Positions 1-9,100 of a stretch of DNA of 64,000 nucleotides are shown in pieces; the first letter of the stretch is position 1, and each line of letters starts with the position of its first letter. The notes beneath the pieces were generated by a model. The model was given only the letters and a program-made list of their open reading frames with translations, searched no databases and was not told the DNA's origin. The position numbers and the translations under genes were made by a program. The stretch spans positions 8,530 to 72,529 of the forward strand of contig DAOLDB010000016.1 of NCBI GenBank assembly GCA_035327565.1. The letters are read 5' to 3'. Source of the DNA: JABDLO01 sp035327565. GTDB lineage: Bacteria > Bacteroidota > Bacteroidia > Chitinophagales > Saprospiraceae.

Positions 1-677
1 CTCAGCCCTCTCATGAGGAATCAGGAGAAGATTTTGAAAATCCTCATTTTACTGCCCCGTACGAATCTTCGACGAGAACAACCTTGCCCAGGGTAAGTGA
101 GGAAGAAAAAATGAAAATCATTGAAAATCATTTTACCGCCATTATGGAAACCCTGGGTTTGGATCTTTCGGATGACAGTTTATCAGGCACACCTAAACGG
201 ATAGCAAAAATGTATGTGAAAGAAAAGTTTTGGGGACTGGATGAGCAAAATCAACCTTCCATTTCACTCTTTCAAAATACTTTCCAGTACCGTAAAATAC
301 TCATTGAAAAAAACATCAACGTACAAAGCACCTGTGAGCATCATTTCCTGCCCATTTTTGGTAAAGCCCACATTGGTTATATATCCTCAGGAAAAGTCAT
401 TGGGCTGTCCAAACTCAACCGGATTGTAGATTACTTTTCCAGAAGACCTCAGGTGCAGGAAAGGTTAACGAGGCAAATTTTAATATTTCTTCAGGAAGCT
501 TTGGATACTCCTGATGTGATTGTGGTCATTGATGCCCGCCATATGTGTGTAATTTCAAGAGGAATTGAAGATACTCAAAGCAGCACCATTACGATGGACT
601 ATGGAGGTGTATTCATTAATCAAAGCAGAAGAAGCGAATTTATGGGGTTGTTGAAAGGGGGAGGGCAAGACTTATAA
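1..677 (+). CDS. folE: GTP cyclohydrolase I (5'-truncated by the window edge)
   Basis: This enzyme converts GTP to 7,8-dihydroneopterin triphosphate, the first step of folate/pterin synthesis in the cytosol. The zinc and active-site motifs are present: CEHHFLPIFG, then a conserved VIGLSKLNRIVDYFSRRPQ block, then DARHMCVISRG near the C-terminus. The frame is open without a stop all the way to base 3, so the true start lies left of the window. The first in-frame start-like codon is a TTG at 84, but the residues before it read as an ordinary acidic, poorly conserved FolE N-terminal tail. The C-terminus is complete (stop 675-677). Family assignment is secure; only the start is unknown. Confidence 0.95.
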   Translation, partial: QPSHEESGEDFENPHFTAPYESSTRTTLPRVSEEEKMKIIENHFTAIMETLGLDLSDDSLSGTPKRIAKMYVKEKFWGLDEQNQPSISLFQNTFQYRKILIEKNINVQSTCEHHFLPIFGKAHIGYISSGKVIGLSKLNRIVDYFSRRPQVQERLTRQILIFLQEALDTPDVIVVIDARHMCVISRGIEDTQSSTITMDYGGVFINQSRRSEFMGLLKGGGQDL

Positions 678-721
678 AAATAATCAATGAAAACCTTATT
701 TTTACTTTTAAAATGTAAGGA

Positions 722-1027
722 ATGTATACTATAAAAATTCTCTTGCTTTCTGTTGTTTTTATCATATTTAGTTGCTCCCTGACCAAAAAATCCCTTTGTC
801 CCAATGGCATATTGATTACCCTCGAAGATGCCTCCGGATTGGATGGGTGTACCTGGCTTCTCAAAACCGGTGATGATAGTGTAGTACACCCCATCAATCT
901 GGATTCATTTATTCATGAACCACAACATGGAAAAAAATATCACGCTTTGTGGGAATCCGCAGACGACATGTTTTCAATTTGTATGGCCGGAGAATTGGTA
1001 AGATTGACTTGTATTTCACCATTATAA
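722..1027 (+). CDS. small putative lipoprotein, function unknown
   Basis: A 101-residue protein whose N-terminus is a lipoprotein signal peptide: a hydrophobic stretch (residues 5-16) ending in IIFSC with the lipidated cysteine at about position 18. The mature part has four further cysteines and two conserved-looking blocks, GLDGCTWLL and ADDMFSICMAGE. I do not assign a family; small lipoproteins of this look occur in other Bacteroidota. It lies 44 bases after folE on the same strand and could be co-transcribed with it. A lipid-anchored periplasmic location is inferred. Confidence 0.7.
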   Translation: MYTIKILLLSVVFIIFSCSLTKKSLCPNGILITLEDASGLDGCTWLLKTGDDSVVHPINLDSFIHEPQHGKKYHALWESADDMFSICMAGELVRLTCISPL

Positions 1028-1116
1028 TATTACCTGACCTATATAAGCGTTTCATGGGATGAATAAATTTCAAAAATAGTTCATCAGAATTTTTAGATAT
1101 TTGCTAAGGATTGAAT

Positions 1117-1200
1117 GCCCAGGTGGCGGAATTGGTAGACGCGCTAGCTTCAGGAGCTAGTGACCGCAAGGTTGTGCAGGTTCGATTCCTGTCCTGGGTA
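1117..1200 (+). tRNA. tRNA-Leu (anticodon CAG)
   Basis: An 84-base cloverleaf with a type II (long variable arm) structure. The acceptor stem 1117-1123 pairs with 1193-1199, with a G-U at the first pair, and the discriminator is A1200. The anticodon stem is 1144-1148 with 1156-1160, and the 7-base loop 1149-1155 carries CAG at 1151-1153, reading CUG codons. The T-loop TTCGATT is present. The CCA end is not encoded. An open frame running over it (1111-1356) is spurious. Confidence 0.95.
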
Positions 1201-1421
1201 CAATTTTGGAATTCACCGGGTATTGAACTTAAAGAGTATGTTACTTCATATTGTTTTATATTCTATCATGAATACAGACCATTATTTCAGATTCTTTCAC
1301 TGAAATGGCTGCCACAAAAAATCCTAATCCGAACTAAGCATAGTTCATGCAACTAAAGGATTGAGGTGTTTTCATTAACAAAATATCTCTAAACAAACAC
1401 AAAACATTTTCGCCCAAATTC

Positions 1422-1457
1422 TTTGAGAAACCAAAAGGTTGCTTATATTTGCAACCT
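1422..1457 (+). promoter_or_regulatory. promoter with overlapping dyad operator for the ArsR gene
   Basis: A Bacteroidota-type promoter: TTTG at 1422-1425, 18 bases, then the -7 box TATATTTG at 1444-1451. A perfect 7-base inverted repeat, AGGTTGC (1436-1442) and GCAACCT (1451-1457), brackets the -7 box and shares its last G. The ArsR start codon follows 30 bases later. A dimeric regulator bound here would block RNA polymerase, so autoregulation by the adjacent ArsR protein is the natural inference. The 1201-1486 gap holds nothing else I can support. Confidence 0.55.
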
Positions 1458-1486
1458 GTTAGTTTCTTAAATTACACGCATTACAT

Positions 1487-1801
1487 ATGAAGCGAGATGT
1501 ATTTCAAGCGATTGCAGATCCAACGCGCAGGGCCATATTGGTATTGATAGCTACCCAGGCCTTAACTCCAAATGCATTAGCTGATAAATTTGATATGACG
1601 CGCCAGGCGGTTTCCAAGCATATCAAAATTTTAAATGAATGCGAACTGCTGGATCAAGAAAAAGCAGGAAGAGAAATCTACTATCAGCTTAAGGTAGATA
1701 AAATGAAAGAAATAGATCAATGGTTAGAACAATTTCGAAAGATTTGGGAAGACCGGTTCAACCAACTTGATCATTTACTAAACCAAATAAAATCCCAATG
1801 A
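1487..1801 (+). CDS. ArsR/SmtB-family transcriptional regulator
   Basis: A 104-residue winged-helix repressor. The N-terminal AIADPTRRAIL is the signature of the SdpR/ArsR subgroup, followed by the helix-turn-helix around LADKFDMTRQAVSKHIKIL (residues 33-51) and the wing GREIYYQL. No metal-binding CxC motif is present, so it is probably not a metal sensor. It overlaps the next gene by 4 bases (ATGA). ArsR genes paired with an SRPBCC gene are common and usually regulate their own operon; the dyad upstream supports this. Confidence 0.9.
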   Translation: MKRDVFQAIADPTRRAILVLIATQALTPNALADKFDMTRQAVSKHIKILNECELLDQEKAGREIYYQLKVDKMKEIDQWLEQFRKIWEDRFNQLDHLLNQIKSQ

Positions 1802-2292
1802 TGAAAACGGAGATTAATACCGATGAAAAGCTTGGCACATTTGAAACAAAAAGGGAATTTAATGCGGACATTTCACTGGTTTGGAGAGCCTGGACAGAAG
1901 CGGAATTGCTGGACCAATGGTGGGCTCCTGCACCCTGGAAATGTGAAACGAAAGTGATGGACTTCAGGGAGGGAGGCAAATGGATATACGACATGGTAGG
2001 CCCGGAAGGAGAAAGACACGGCGGTATTCAACTATATGAAACCATCGTACTCCATGATTATTTTTCAGGCAAAGATGCTTTTGCAGATATTGAAGGTAAT
2101 ATCAATCAAAATCTACCCGTTTGCGAATGGAGAAACACCTTTATTAAAACAGAGAAAGGAACTTTAGTGGTTAGTTTAGCGCAGTACCCGGATCAGAAAT
2201 CTCTTGAGATGGTAATTAAAATGGGAATGGCTGAAGGCCTGACATTGGCTCACAACCAACTGGAAGACGTTCTAAGAACAATGACTAAATAA
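1798..2292 (+). CDS. SRPBCC (AHSA1-like) domain protein
   Basis: A 164-residue protein of the Aha1-C/START-like (AHSA1) family, a hydrophobic-cavity fold that binds small ligands. The N-terminal motif REFNADISLVWRAWTEAELL followed by DQWWAPAPWKCE is characteristic. The start overlaps the stop of the upstream ArsR gene, so the two are translationally coupled. There are two consecutive ATGs at 1798 and 1801. In such pairs the SRPBCC protein may sense or sequester a small molecule, but the ligand is unknown and no catalytic role can be read from the sequence. Confidence 0.88.
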   Translation: MMKTEINTDEKLGTFETKREFNADISLVWRAWTEAELLDQWWAPAPWKCETKVMDFREGGKWIYDMVGPEGERHGGIQLYETIVLHDYFSGKDAFADIEGNINQNLPVCEWRNTFIKTEKGTLVVSLAQYPDQKSLEMVIKMGMAEGLTLAHNQLEDVLRTMTK

Positions 2293-2293
2293 A

Positions 2294-3094
2294 ATGACCA
2301 AATTTTTGATTTCAACTGACGGCACGAACATTGCCTTTTCAAAAACCGGTAAAGGAAAACCTCTGATACTTGTAGATGGTGCATTTTGTCATCGAAAATT
2401 TGGAGCAAATGAAAAGTTACCACAATATTTACACGACCATTTTACAGTCTACTCTTATGACCGGAGAGGAAGAAATGAAAGCGGCAATACATTACCTTAT
2501 TCTCCGCAAAAAGAATACGATGATCTTCAGACCATCATTAATGAAGCAGGGGGGAATGCTTTTGTTTATGGGATTTCTTCAGGCGCTGCACTGGCATTGG
2601 AAGCAGCTAACCAGGGTGTAAAAATAGATAAAATGGCATTGTTTGAAGCACCTTTTATCACCGACGCAAGTCGTTTACCACTTCCAGATAATTTTTTAGA
2701 TAGGCTTAAATCTTGCATTGATGAAGAAAAACGGGGAAAAGCTGTACAACTTTTTCTGCGTACCGGAATTGGTTTACCGGCTATGGTAGTGTGGATGATG
2801 CATATCATGCCTGCCTGGAAGCAAATGAAACAATGGGCACATACACTTCCTTATGATATAGAAATTCTGGGAAATACAGGATCTGGAAAACCTTTGGGTA
2901 TAGAAAAATGGAGCAATGTAACTAACCCAGTTCTGGTCATTTCGGGCAGCAATAGTGCTCAATGGTCTCAAAATAGTATGCAAGAACTTGTAACAGTACT
3001 ACCCAATGCCCGTCACCTAACCTTAAAAGGTCAGTCTCATATTGTGAATCCTAAAGTAATAGTAAAAGAACTTATTCAATTTTTTAACACCTGA
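2294..3094 (+). CDS. alpha/beta hydrolase
   Basis: A 266-residue alpha/beta-hydrolase fold protein. The YDRRGRNES motif and the nucleophile elbow GISSG (serine near residue 95) are visible, and the C-terminal GQSH supplies the likely catalytic histidine. There is no signal peptide, so it is cytosolic. It starts one base after the SRPBCC stop and is surely in the same operon. The substrate cannot be told from sequence; the usual acid residue of the triad is not obvious in the GSNSAQW segment. Confidence 0.85.
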   Translation: MTKFLISTDGTNIAFSKTGKGKPLILVDGAFCHRKFGANEKLPQYLHDHFTVYSYDRRGRNESGNTLPYSPQKEYDDLQTIINEAGGNAFVYGISSGAALALEAANQGVKIDKMALFEAPFITDASRLPLPDNFLDRLKSCIDEEKRGKAVQLFLRTGIGLPAMVVWMMHIMPAWKQMKQWAHTLPYDIEILGNTGSGKPLGIEKWSNVTNPVLVISGSNSAQWSQNSMQELVTVLPNARHLTLKGQSHIVNPKVIVKELIQFFNT

Positions 3095-3107
3095 AATAAT
3101 TATAATT

Positions 3108-3458
3108 ATGTCTCCACAACAAAAAATTGATGAATACATCCAAAAAACAAATGACTGGCGAGGGGAATTTATTAAAGAAATCCGGGATATCATCCATGAA
3201 GTTTCTCCGGATATTGAAGAAGAATGGAAATGGAATAGTCCAGTTTTTTCATCCAAAGGAAAGATGGTGTGCAGTCCCAGTGCTTTCAAGTCTCATGTGG
3301 GACTGAATTTTTTCAATGGAGCTATGATCGACGATCGTGCCGGACTTTTTAATAGTGGGACTGAAGCTAAAAAATCCCGATCCATCCAATTCACAAAAGA
3401 CAGTAAAATAAATAAAGAAGCATTGAAGTCTCTTATTAAAATAGCGCTTGAAATATAA
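3108..3458 (+). CDS. DUF1801 (YdhG-like) domain protein
   Basis: A 116-residue protein with the DUF1801 layout: an N-terminal IDEYIQ helix, DWRGEFIKEIRDIIHE, then EEWKWNSPVFS and a strand region around VGLNFFNGA. The family is structurally defined but without an assigned reaction. It lies 13 bases after the hydrolase gene in the same direction and so belongs to the cassette headed by the ArsR regulator. Confidence 0.8.
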   Translation: MSPQQKIDEYIQKTNDWRGEFIKEIRDIIHEVSPDIEEEWKWNSPVFSSKGKMVCSPSAFKSHVGLNFFNGAMIDDRAGLFNSGTEAKKSRSIQFTKDSKINKEALKSLIKIALEI

Positions 3459-3484
3459 AAAAGTAAATTGATAAATCATACTCG

Positions 3485-4069
3485 ATGAGAAAAATTGTTG
3501 TCTTTTCCTTCATAACATTAGATGGTGTTATGCAAGCTGCGGGTGGACCTGAGGATGGTTTTCCTTATGGTGGATGGAGCGCTCCATATTATGATGATGC
3601 GCTCGATCAAATCGCTGAGAGACTAAAAAGTCCCGCAAGGGATCTGCTTCTGGGAAGGAAAACCTATGAGATTTTTGCATCATTCTTTCCTCAACATGAG
3701 GAAATCTGGCCTGGTGTTAATCATGTAACAAAATTTGTTGTCAGCACTTCAATTCACAAGTCTAACTGGAACAATACAGTTTTCTTAAAACATGTTGATG
3801 ACATCAAAAAGCTAAGAAATACAGAAGGCACTGAAATTCAGGTCCATGGAAGTGGCCATTTGATTCAGACACTGCTCAGGCATGATATGGTAGATGAACT
3901 TTGGCTTCTTATCCATCCTATTACCCTGGGCTCAGGAATGAAGCTTTTTAATGAAGGTACAATGCCGAAAACCTTCATACTTAGAGAAAATTTCACCACC
4001 CCAAGTGGGGTTATTTCCGCTCATTACATAAGATCCGGCGAAGTTAAGACAGGCGTAATGGGTAAATAA
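3485..4069 (+). CDS. RibD C-terminal/dihydrofolate reductase-like protein
   Basis: A 194-residue stand-alone RibD-C/DHFR-fold protein. The N-terminal SFITLDGVMQA, the LLLGRKTYEIF block and the C-terminal LIHPITLGSGMKLF are typical of the YwjB/YyaP group, which resembles NADPH-dependent reductases. It is not a folate DHFR or a riboflavin enzyme as far as the sequence shows. It is 26 bases from the DUF1801 gene. Such genes often sit with ArsR, SRPBCC and VOC genes; the physiological substrate is unknown. Confidence 0.85.
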   Translation: MRKIVVFSFITLDGVMQAAGGPEDGFPYGGWSAPYYDDALDQIAERLKSPARDLLLGRKTYEIFASFFPQHEEIWPGVNHVTKFVVSTSIHKSNWNNTVFLKHVDDIKKLRNTEGTEIQVHGSGHLIQTLLRHDMVDELWLLIHPITLGSGMKLFNEGTMPKTFILRENFTTPSGVISAHYIRSGEVKTGVMGK

Positions 4070-4273
4070 AACATGCATACTGGAATGAAATGTTTTTTGC
4101 CAACATGTTAGTTTGGATATATCAAATGAAAATGTCTGCCCATGCATTAATTAAAGATTACGGGTGATGATTTATAAAGCTCGACAGTCAAAGTGAAAAT
4201 TAAATCTGTATCTAGGGAAGTCCACCCCACCAGATATAAAAGATAATGAAATGAATATCAAACCAATATGCTT

Positions 4274-4326
4274 CATACTTTAGTATGAATTCAACCAATG
4301 TCAAGGCATTTTGGTACTAAAGTATG
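4274..4326. promoter_or_regulatory. paired inverted repeats upstream of the VOC gene
   Basis: CATACTTTAGTA (4274-4285) recurs in inverted orientation as TACTAAAGTATG (4315-4326). The left copy is itself nearly palindromic, CATACTTTAGTATG at 4274-4287. Two equivalent sites about 40 bases apart suggest binding by a dimeric regulator, resembling TACT/AGTA-type operators. The rest of the 4070-4412 gap shows no gene. Confidence 0.4.
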
Positions 4327-4412
4327 GATGGATTTATTTTGCACTAATTATTTTTACAATTTACAGAACATCAATGAAAGCATATACAACATTTAAAATG
4401 ATTTAGTTAACG

Positions 4413-4913
4413 ATGAAAAAAGTACTACAGCTATTCATATTATGCTTTTTTGCTATCAATGGTCTGGCTCAGAAAAGCAAAAAAACAGAATTAATGAAAG
4501 AAAACAATGTGGCCATGGAGCAAAAAATAATACCCTTCCTGACTTTTCAAAAGAATGATGCGGAAGACGCTATGAATTTTTATATCACCCTTTTTGAAGA
4601 ATCAAAAATCATTTCCATTCAACGCTGGGGAGAATCTGGTCCAGGTACTGAAGGCCGTATTATGCATGCTACATTTCAATTGAATGGTATGATATTTATG
4701 TGCAGTGATAGTCCACCTGTCCATAATTGGGACTTCACCCCAGCAATAGCAAACTATGTGGAATGTGATGATGAAAGAGAAATTGAACATTTATATTCAA
4801 AACTCTCCGAAAATGGATTTATAGCTATGCCTTTGCAAAACTATGGTTTCAGCAAAAAGTTCGGATGGGTAATTGACCGTTTTGGTGTTTCATGGCAATT
4901 AAACTGGAAATGA
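4413..4913 (+). CDS. VOC-fold (PhnB-like) protein with an apparent signal peptide
   Basis: Residues 37-166 are a PhnB-type VOC domain (the family once named 3-demethylubiquinone-9 3-methyltransferase): KIIPFLTFQKNDAEDAMNFY, GRIMHATFQLNG, then a C-terminal FGWVIDRFGVSWQLNW. Residues 1-20 form a good Sec signal peptide ending GLAQ, which is unusual because these domains are normally cytosolic. An internal ATG at 4515 would give a conventional 132-residue cytosolic protein, so the first 34 codons may be leader or may make a real secreted form. The reaction is unknown. Confidence 0.8.
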   Translation: MKKVLQLFILCFFAINGLAQKSKKTELMKENNVAMEQKIIPFLTFQKNDAEDAMNFYITLFEESKIISIQRWGESGPGTEGRIMHATFQLNGMIFMCSDSPPVHNWDFTPAIANYVECDDEREIEHLYSKLSENGFIAMPLQNYGFSKKFGWVIDRFGVSWQLNWK

Positions 4914-5275
4914 ATTTCTTTCCTGGTTTTAAGGAGACTGTATCAACTACCATTGAATATACAGGGAGTGGAAAGACGAAATTATAGAAGAATTCAGACA
5001 TTGCCATTTTTATTCAAAATATGTATAGATTTAAGACTTGCTTCTGGATGCGATGTCCGTTACAGAAAAAGGAATACCACTATTACGATACCAAGAAGGA
5101 AAACGCATGTCACTTTTTCTCCCTTCATTCAGGAAAGGAACTATTCATTGCAAATGAGCTATAATTAACTACTCAGAAGATATGGATCTATGGTCAGGCT
5201 GTAGATGAAAACGGAGTGCATAGTTTCGGGAACAAGTTAGGTACTCCTCAGAAATAAAGTAAATGTACATATTAT
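4914..5275 (+). other. apparently decayed coding sequence
   Basis: No convincing gene. Protein-like stretches change frame: one frame carries a short open run from an ATG at 5021 to a stop at 5164, another reads well between about 5050 and 5150 (including GIPLLRYQEGKRMSLFLPSF), and a third gives IYGQAVDENGVHSFGN around 5180-5255. I read this as possible remnants of a broken gene. It follows the VOC gene directly and leads into the open frame at 5276. Confidence 0.3.
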
Positions 5276-5578
5276 ATGGGTTGGGCATCAGCCTCCGAAT
5301 CTGGAGAAAACGAAATGAAAGCTTTCCAGGCAATAAAAATGCATGATCAGGGCCAACAAACAGACCTGTTGTCTGATGAAGGTGTGCGGGCAGGATTTTC
5401 CGTGCAACTCGCTCATTTTGAGTATTCTCCGGCTTTAACCGTATTACAGTTAAGCATTTTTGAAAAAGATATAACAGGTCTACTACAATATATTCGGGTA
5501 GATGAAAGGATCAACCGGATAGGGGATACAATAAAGAGTGTTATCCAAACAGAATATACCATTGCCTCTGATAAATGA
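5276..5578 (+). CDS. hypothetical protein, possibly the tail of a broken gene
   Basis: A 100-residue open frame with no family I recognise. It has no signal peptide or membrane segment; composition is ordinary, with an acidic middle (LLSDEGVRAGFSVQLAHFEY). The frame continues upstream of the ATG to about 5259 before meeting a stop. Together with the disordered coding signal at 4914-5275 it may be the 3' part of a degraded gene rather than an intact one. Confidence 0.35.
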   Translation: MGWASASESGENEMKAFQAIKMHDQGQQTDLLSDEGVRAGFSVQLAHFEYSPALTVLQLSIFEKDITGLLQYIRVDERINRIGDTIKSVIQTEYTIASDK

Positions 5579-6145
5579 TTTTGAGGATTTGTATTTCACA
5601 CTATTCAAATCCTACTGAAAATAAATACAATTCAATAAATTTATATTTTAGGACAAATCATATTACCTCAGAATAATATTAAATTAAAATACATACTACA
5701 ACAAAAATTGAAATAATCCAGATACGATACAATATTTTATAATTTTACTAAAAACGCAATTAATCTTAATTAATCACTAACTGTATCCATTTCTATCGAT
5801 GAATCTTATTTTATAGGGGACTAACTTATATATAATTAGGGTAAAATTCAATAAAAAATCTACCAACGACAATTTCCTCCCCATATAAATTTAGCAATAG
5901 AATAGCGTAACATAAAACTAATGACTAACTTATTATATGTATTTCAATTTATAATATATTACTATTAAATTTAATTTAAAAATTGATAACATTTTAAAAA
6001 TGTTTACCTCCCTCACTACTTTAATTATTAAGCAGCGCCCACAGTGATTATAAGGTTAATACAATATGCTTACACATTTTTAACATTTTGTTAATAAGGT
6101 TTTATGCAAATTTTATTTTTTCACTAAACATTTAAATTTAACCAG
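5579..6145 (+). other. long AT-rich leader upstream of susC
   Basis: 567 bases without a gene and markedly more AT-rich than the flanks. A perfect 8-base inverted repeat (AGGATTTG 5584-5591, CAAATCCT 5606-5613) sits just after the preceding open frame and might be a weak hairpin; it lacks a T-tract. No convincing TTTG-N19-TAnnTTTG promoter is visible near the susC start. The length leaves room for a long 5' untranslated region or a small RNA, but I see no defined structure. Confidence 0.4.
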
Positions 6146-9100
6146 ATGATCAGAAAAAATGTAGGAAAAATCATTTTCCTGATGATGATTACTACCCAAT
6201 GGGTTTTTGCACAGCAAAGAACCATAACAGGCAAAGTTACAGACGATAGTGGTGAAGCATTGATTGGTGCCAACATCTCTGTACAAGGTACAACCAGGGG
6301 TTCCATCACCGACATTGATGGTATGTATACTATTCAGGCAGCTCCTTCTGAAGTACTTATCTTCACTTATTTGGGTTATCAGGAGCAATCCCGGTTAGTA
6401 GGTGATATAACTGTAATTAATGTTACACTTTTGGAAGATGCAACCACTCTGGATGAAGTGATTGTGGTCGCTTTCGGAACAGTCAAGAAAGAACAATTTG
6501 TGGGGTCAGCTGCCCAGATCAAAGCAGAGGATATCGAAGGGCGCGCCATCACTAATATAACCCAGGCACTGGAAGGAACAGCCCCTGGAGTTCAGGTTTC
6601 TCCGGGCAGTGGCCAGCCTGGCAGTGGACCTAACATCAGGGTAAGAGGCGTAGGCTCTATATCCTCTTCCAATGCACCTTTGTATGTGGTGGATGGAGTA
6701 GTCTTTACCGGCAACCTTGCCAGTTTGAATCCTGCAGATATTGAGTCCATGACTGTGCTAAAAGATGCTGCATCCACCTCTCTTTACGGTGCTGGCGCTT
6801 CAAATGGAGTGGTTATGATTACAACAAAAAGAGGCAAAAAAGGTACAAAAGACCGGGTCACTTTCAATGTAAATCACGGTTTCACCGGACGATCTGTTCC
6901 TGAATATGAAAGAGTCGGACCAGAAGATTATTATGTATTGATGTGGGAGGCATTAAGAAATGCAAAAGTGACTTCCGGAACAGAAATGGGTTTAGCGAAT
7001 GATCAGGCTTCCGCAGAAATTTATGGCTTACTAGGGTACAACCCTTTCAGTGTGGGCAATGATCAGGTCGTCTTGCCCAATGGAAGAATGAATCCGGCGG
7101 CACAACTAAGATATGGATCATTGGACTGGCAGGAAGAACTATTTAAAGTGGGCTCACGAAGTAATGCCGACTTATCCATTCAAGGTGCGAATGATAAAAC
7201 CGATTATTTTATCTCATTGGGCTATCTGAATGAAGAGGCATTTGTAATTAATTCCGATTTTGAGCGATTTACCACAAGGATCAGTGCCAATTCCAGAGTT
7301 AAAGACTGGTTTAAAACAGGACTGAACATCGCTGGATCTTTTGCAGATTCAAGGCAGGCAGTGGATGGAGCAGCAAGCAGTACATCATTTGTCAATCCAT
7401 TCCGAACTACAAGGGTGATAGGTTCTATTTATCCTGTATTTTTACATGATCCTATGACAGGACAAATGTTACGTGATGACAATGGCAATCCTATTTTTGA
7501 TCATGGAGATATCCTTGAAATCCGTGCTGCAGGAGCCTCACCGGGAAGACACCCTATCCAGGAAAATTTATTAAATGTGGATAGAGACAAAGTATTCAAT
7601 TTGAATACGCGTACTTATGCAGAAATTTCATTTTTGACTAACTTTAAGTTTACTACCAATCTGGGCTTTGACCGAAGATATTACAATAATGAACGGTTGC
7701 AGAATGCCATCATTGGTGACGCAGCGCCTTCCGGCAGGGCATTCCGAACCAATACAGTAACTACAGGGATCAATTTCAATCAATTATTGGAATACAATAA
7801 TAATTTTGGCAAACACAATTTAGGCGTTTTAATCGGTCATGAAAGTCTGAATTTTGAATTTAATTCTTTAACCGGTACACGCCAGGATCAGATTATAGAA
7901 GGCAATACTGAATTGATCAATTTTGTAAACATTACCAACCTCAATTCATTTACAAGAGAGCTCAGAAGAGAAGGATATTTCAGTCGTTTGAACTATAACT
8001 GGGATAACAAATACTTTATATCCGCATCATTAAGACGAGATGGTTCTTCTCGTTTTGCCCCTGAAGTACGTTGGGGTAATTTCTGGTCCGTTGGAGGTGC
8101 CTGGAGAGTGATAGAAGAAGGTTGGTTTGATAATGTAAGCTGGCTAAATGATCTGAAATTGAGAGCTTCATATGGTCAGGTCGGAAATGACTCTAACTTG
8201 AGTCATGCAGCTTTATCATTCTTTGCCTACCAACCCCTTGCAAGCCTCGGATTCAATAATGCTGCAGAAGCAGGAGCTGTATTGAGCTCTGCCGGGAATA
8301 GGGATTTGACATGGGAATCCAACAATCAGTTTGATATAGCCGTAGAATTCTCTTTATTTAAAAACAGAATTTCAGGTGTAGTGGAGTATTACTGGAGAGA
8401 GTCTGATGGTTTAATCTTTGATGTTCCTCTTCCGGTTTCCTCCGGGTTGGACAATGTGTCACAAAATATCGGAGCGATGTTCAACCGTGGCTTTGAATTT
8501 TTTATCAATGCAGACATTGTTAGATCAAAAGATTTTAGTTGGAACCTTAACCTTAATGCGGCCACCATCACGAACCGAATTACTAAACTTCCTCAGGATG
8601 AGATCATTTCAGGAACTAAGAAACTAGTAGAAGGTGGAGATATATTTGCCTATTGGTTACGCTCTTGGTATGGTGTTGATCCAGCTGACGGTGCTGCTTT
8701 ATATATTCCAACACCTGAAGCCATTGAAATTGGAGGGGCAGATATAAGAGAAGTTAATGGCACATTGGTTACTACAAATCAGAATAATGGTGAGTTTAAT
8801 TTCCATGGAACTGCTCTTCCTGATTTGTACGGAGGTATAGGGAATTCCTTCAGATATAAAAGATTTACTTTAAATTTCCTGCTTACCTATCAAATCGGAG
8901 GTCTTACCTATGATAGCAACTGGGCTCAGTTGATGGATTCCGGTGATTATGGCAGGGCTTTGAGTACAGATGCATTGAGAAGATGGCAGCAACCTGGTGA
9001 TGTAACAGATGTTCCCAGAATGGATGCTTCCACACGACCCCAGTTTAATGCTGCATCCTCAAGATGGCTGGTTGGGTCTGATTTCCTTGCTTTCAGACAA

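Noticed and set aside
1111..1356. Open frame of 81 codons on the plus strand
   Set aside because: It runs straight through tRNA-Leu and has no protein-like features.
6070..6145. A TTTG/TAnnTTTG promoter just before susC
   Set aside because: TTTG and a TATTTTTT-like box exist, but spacing and sequence do not fit the consensus.
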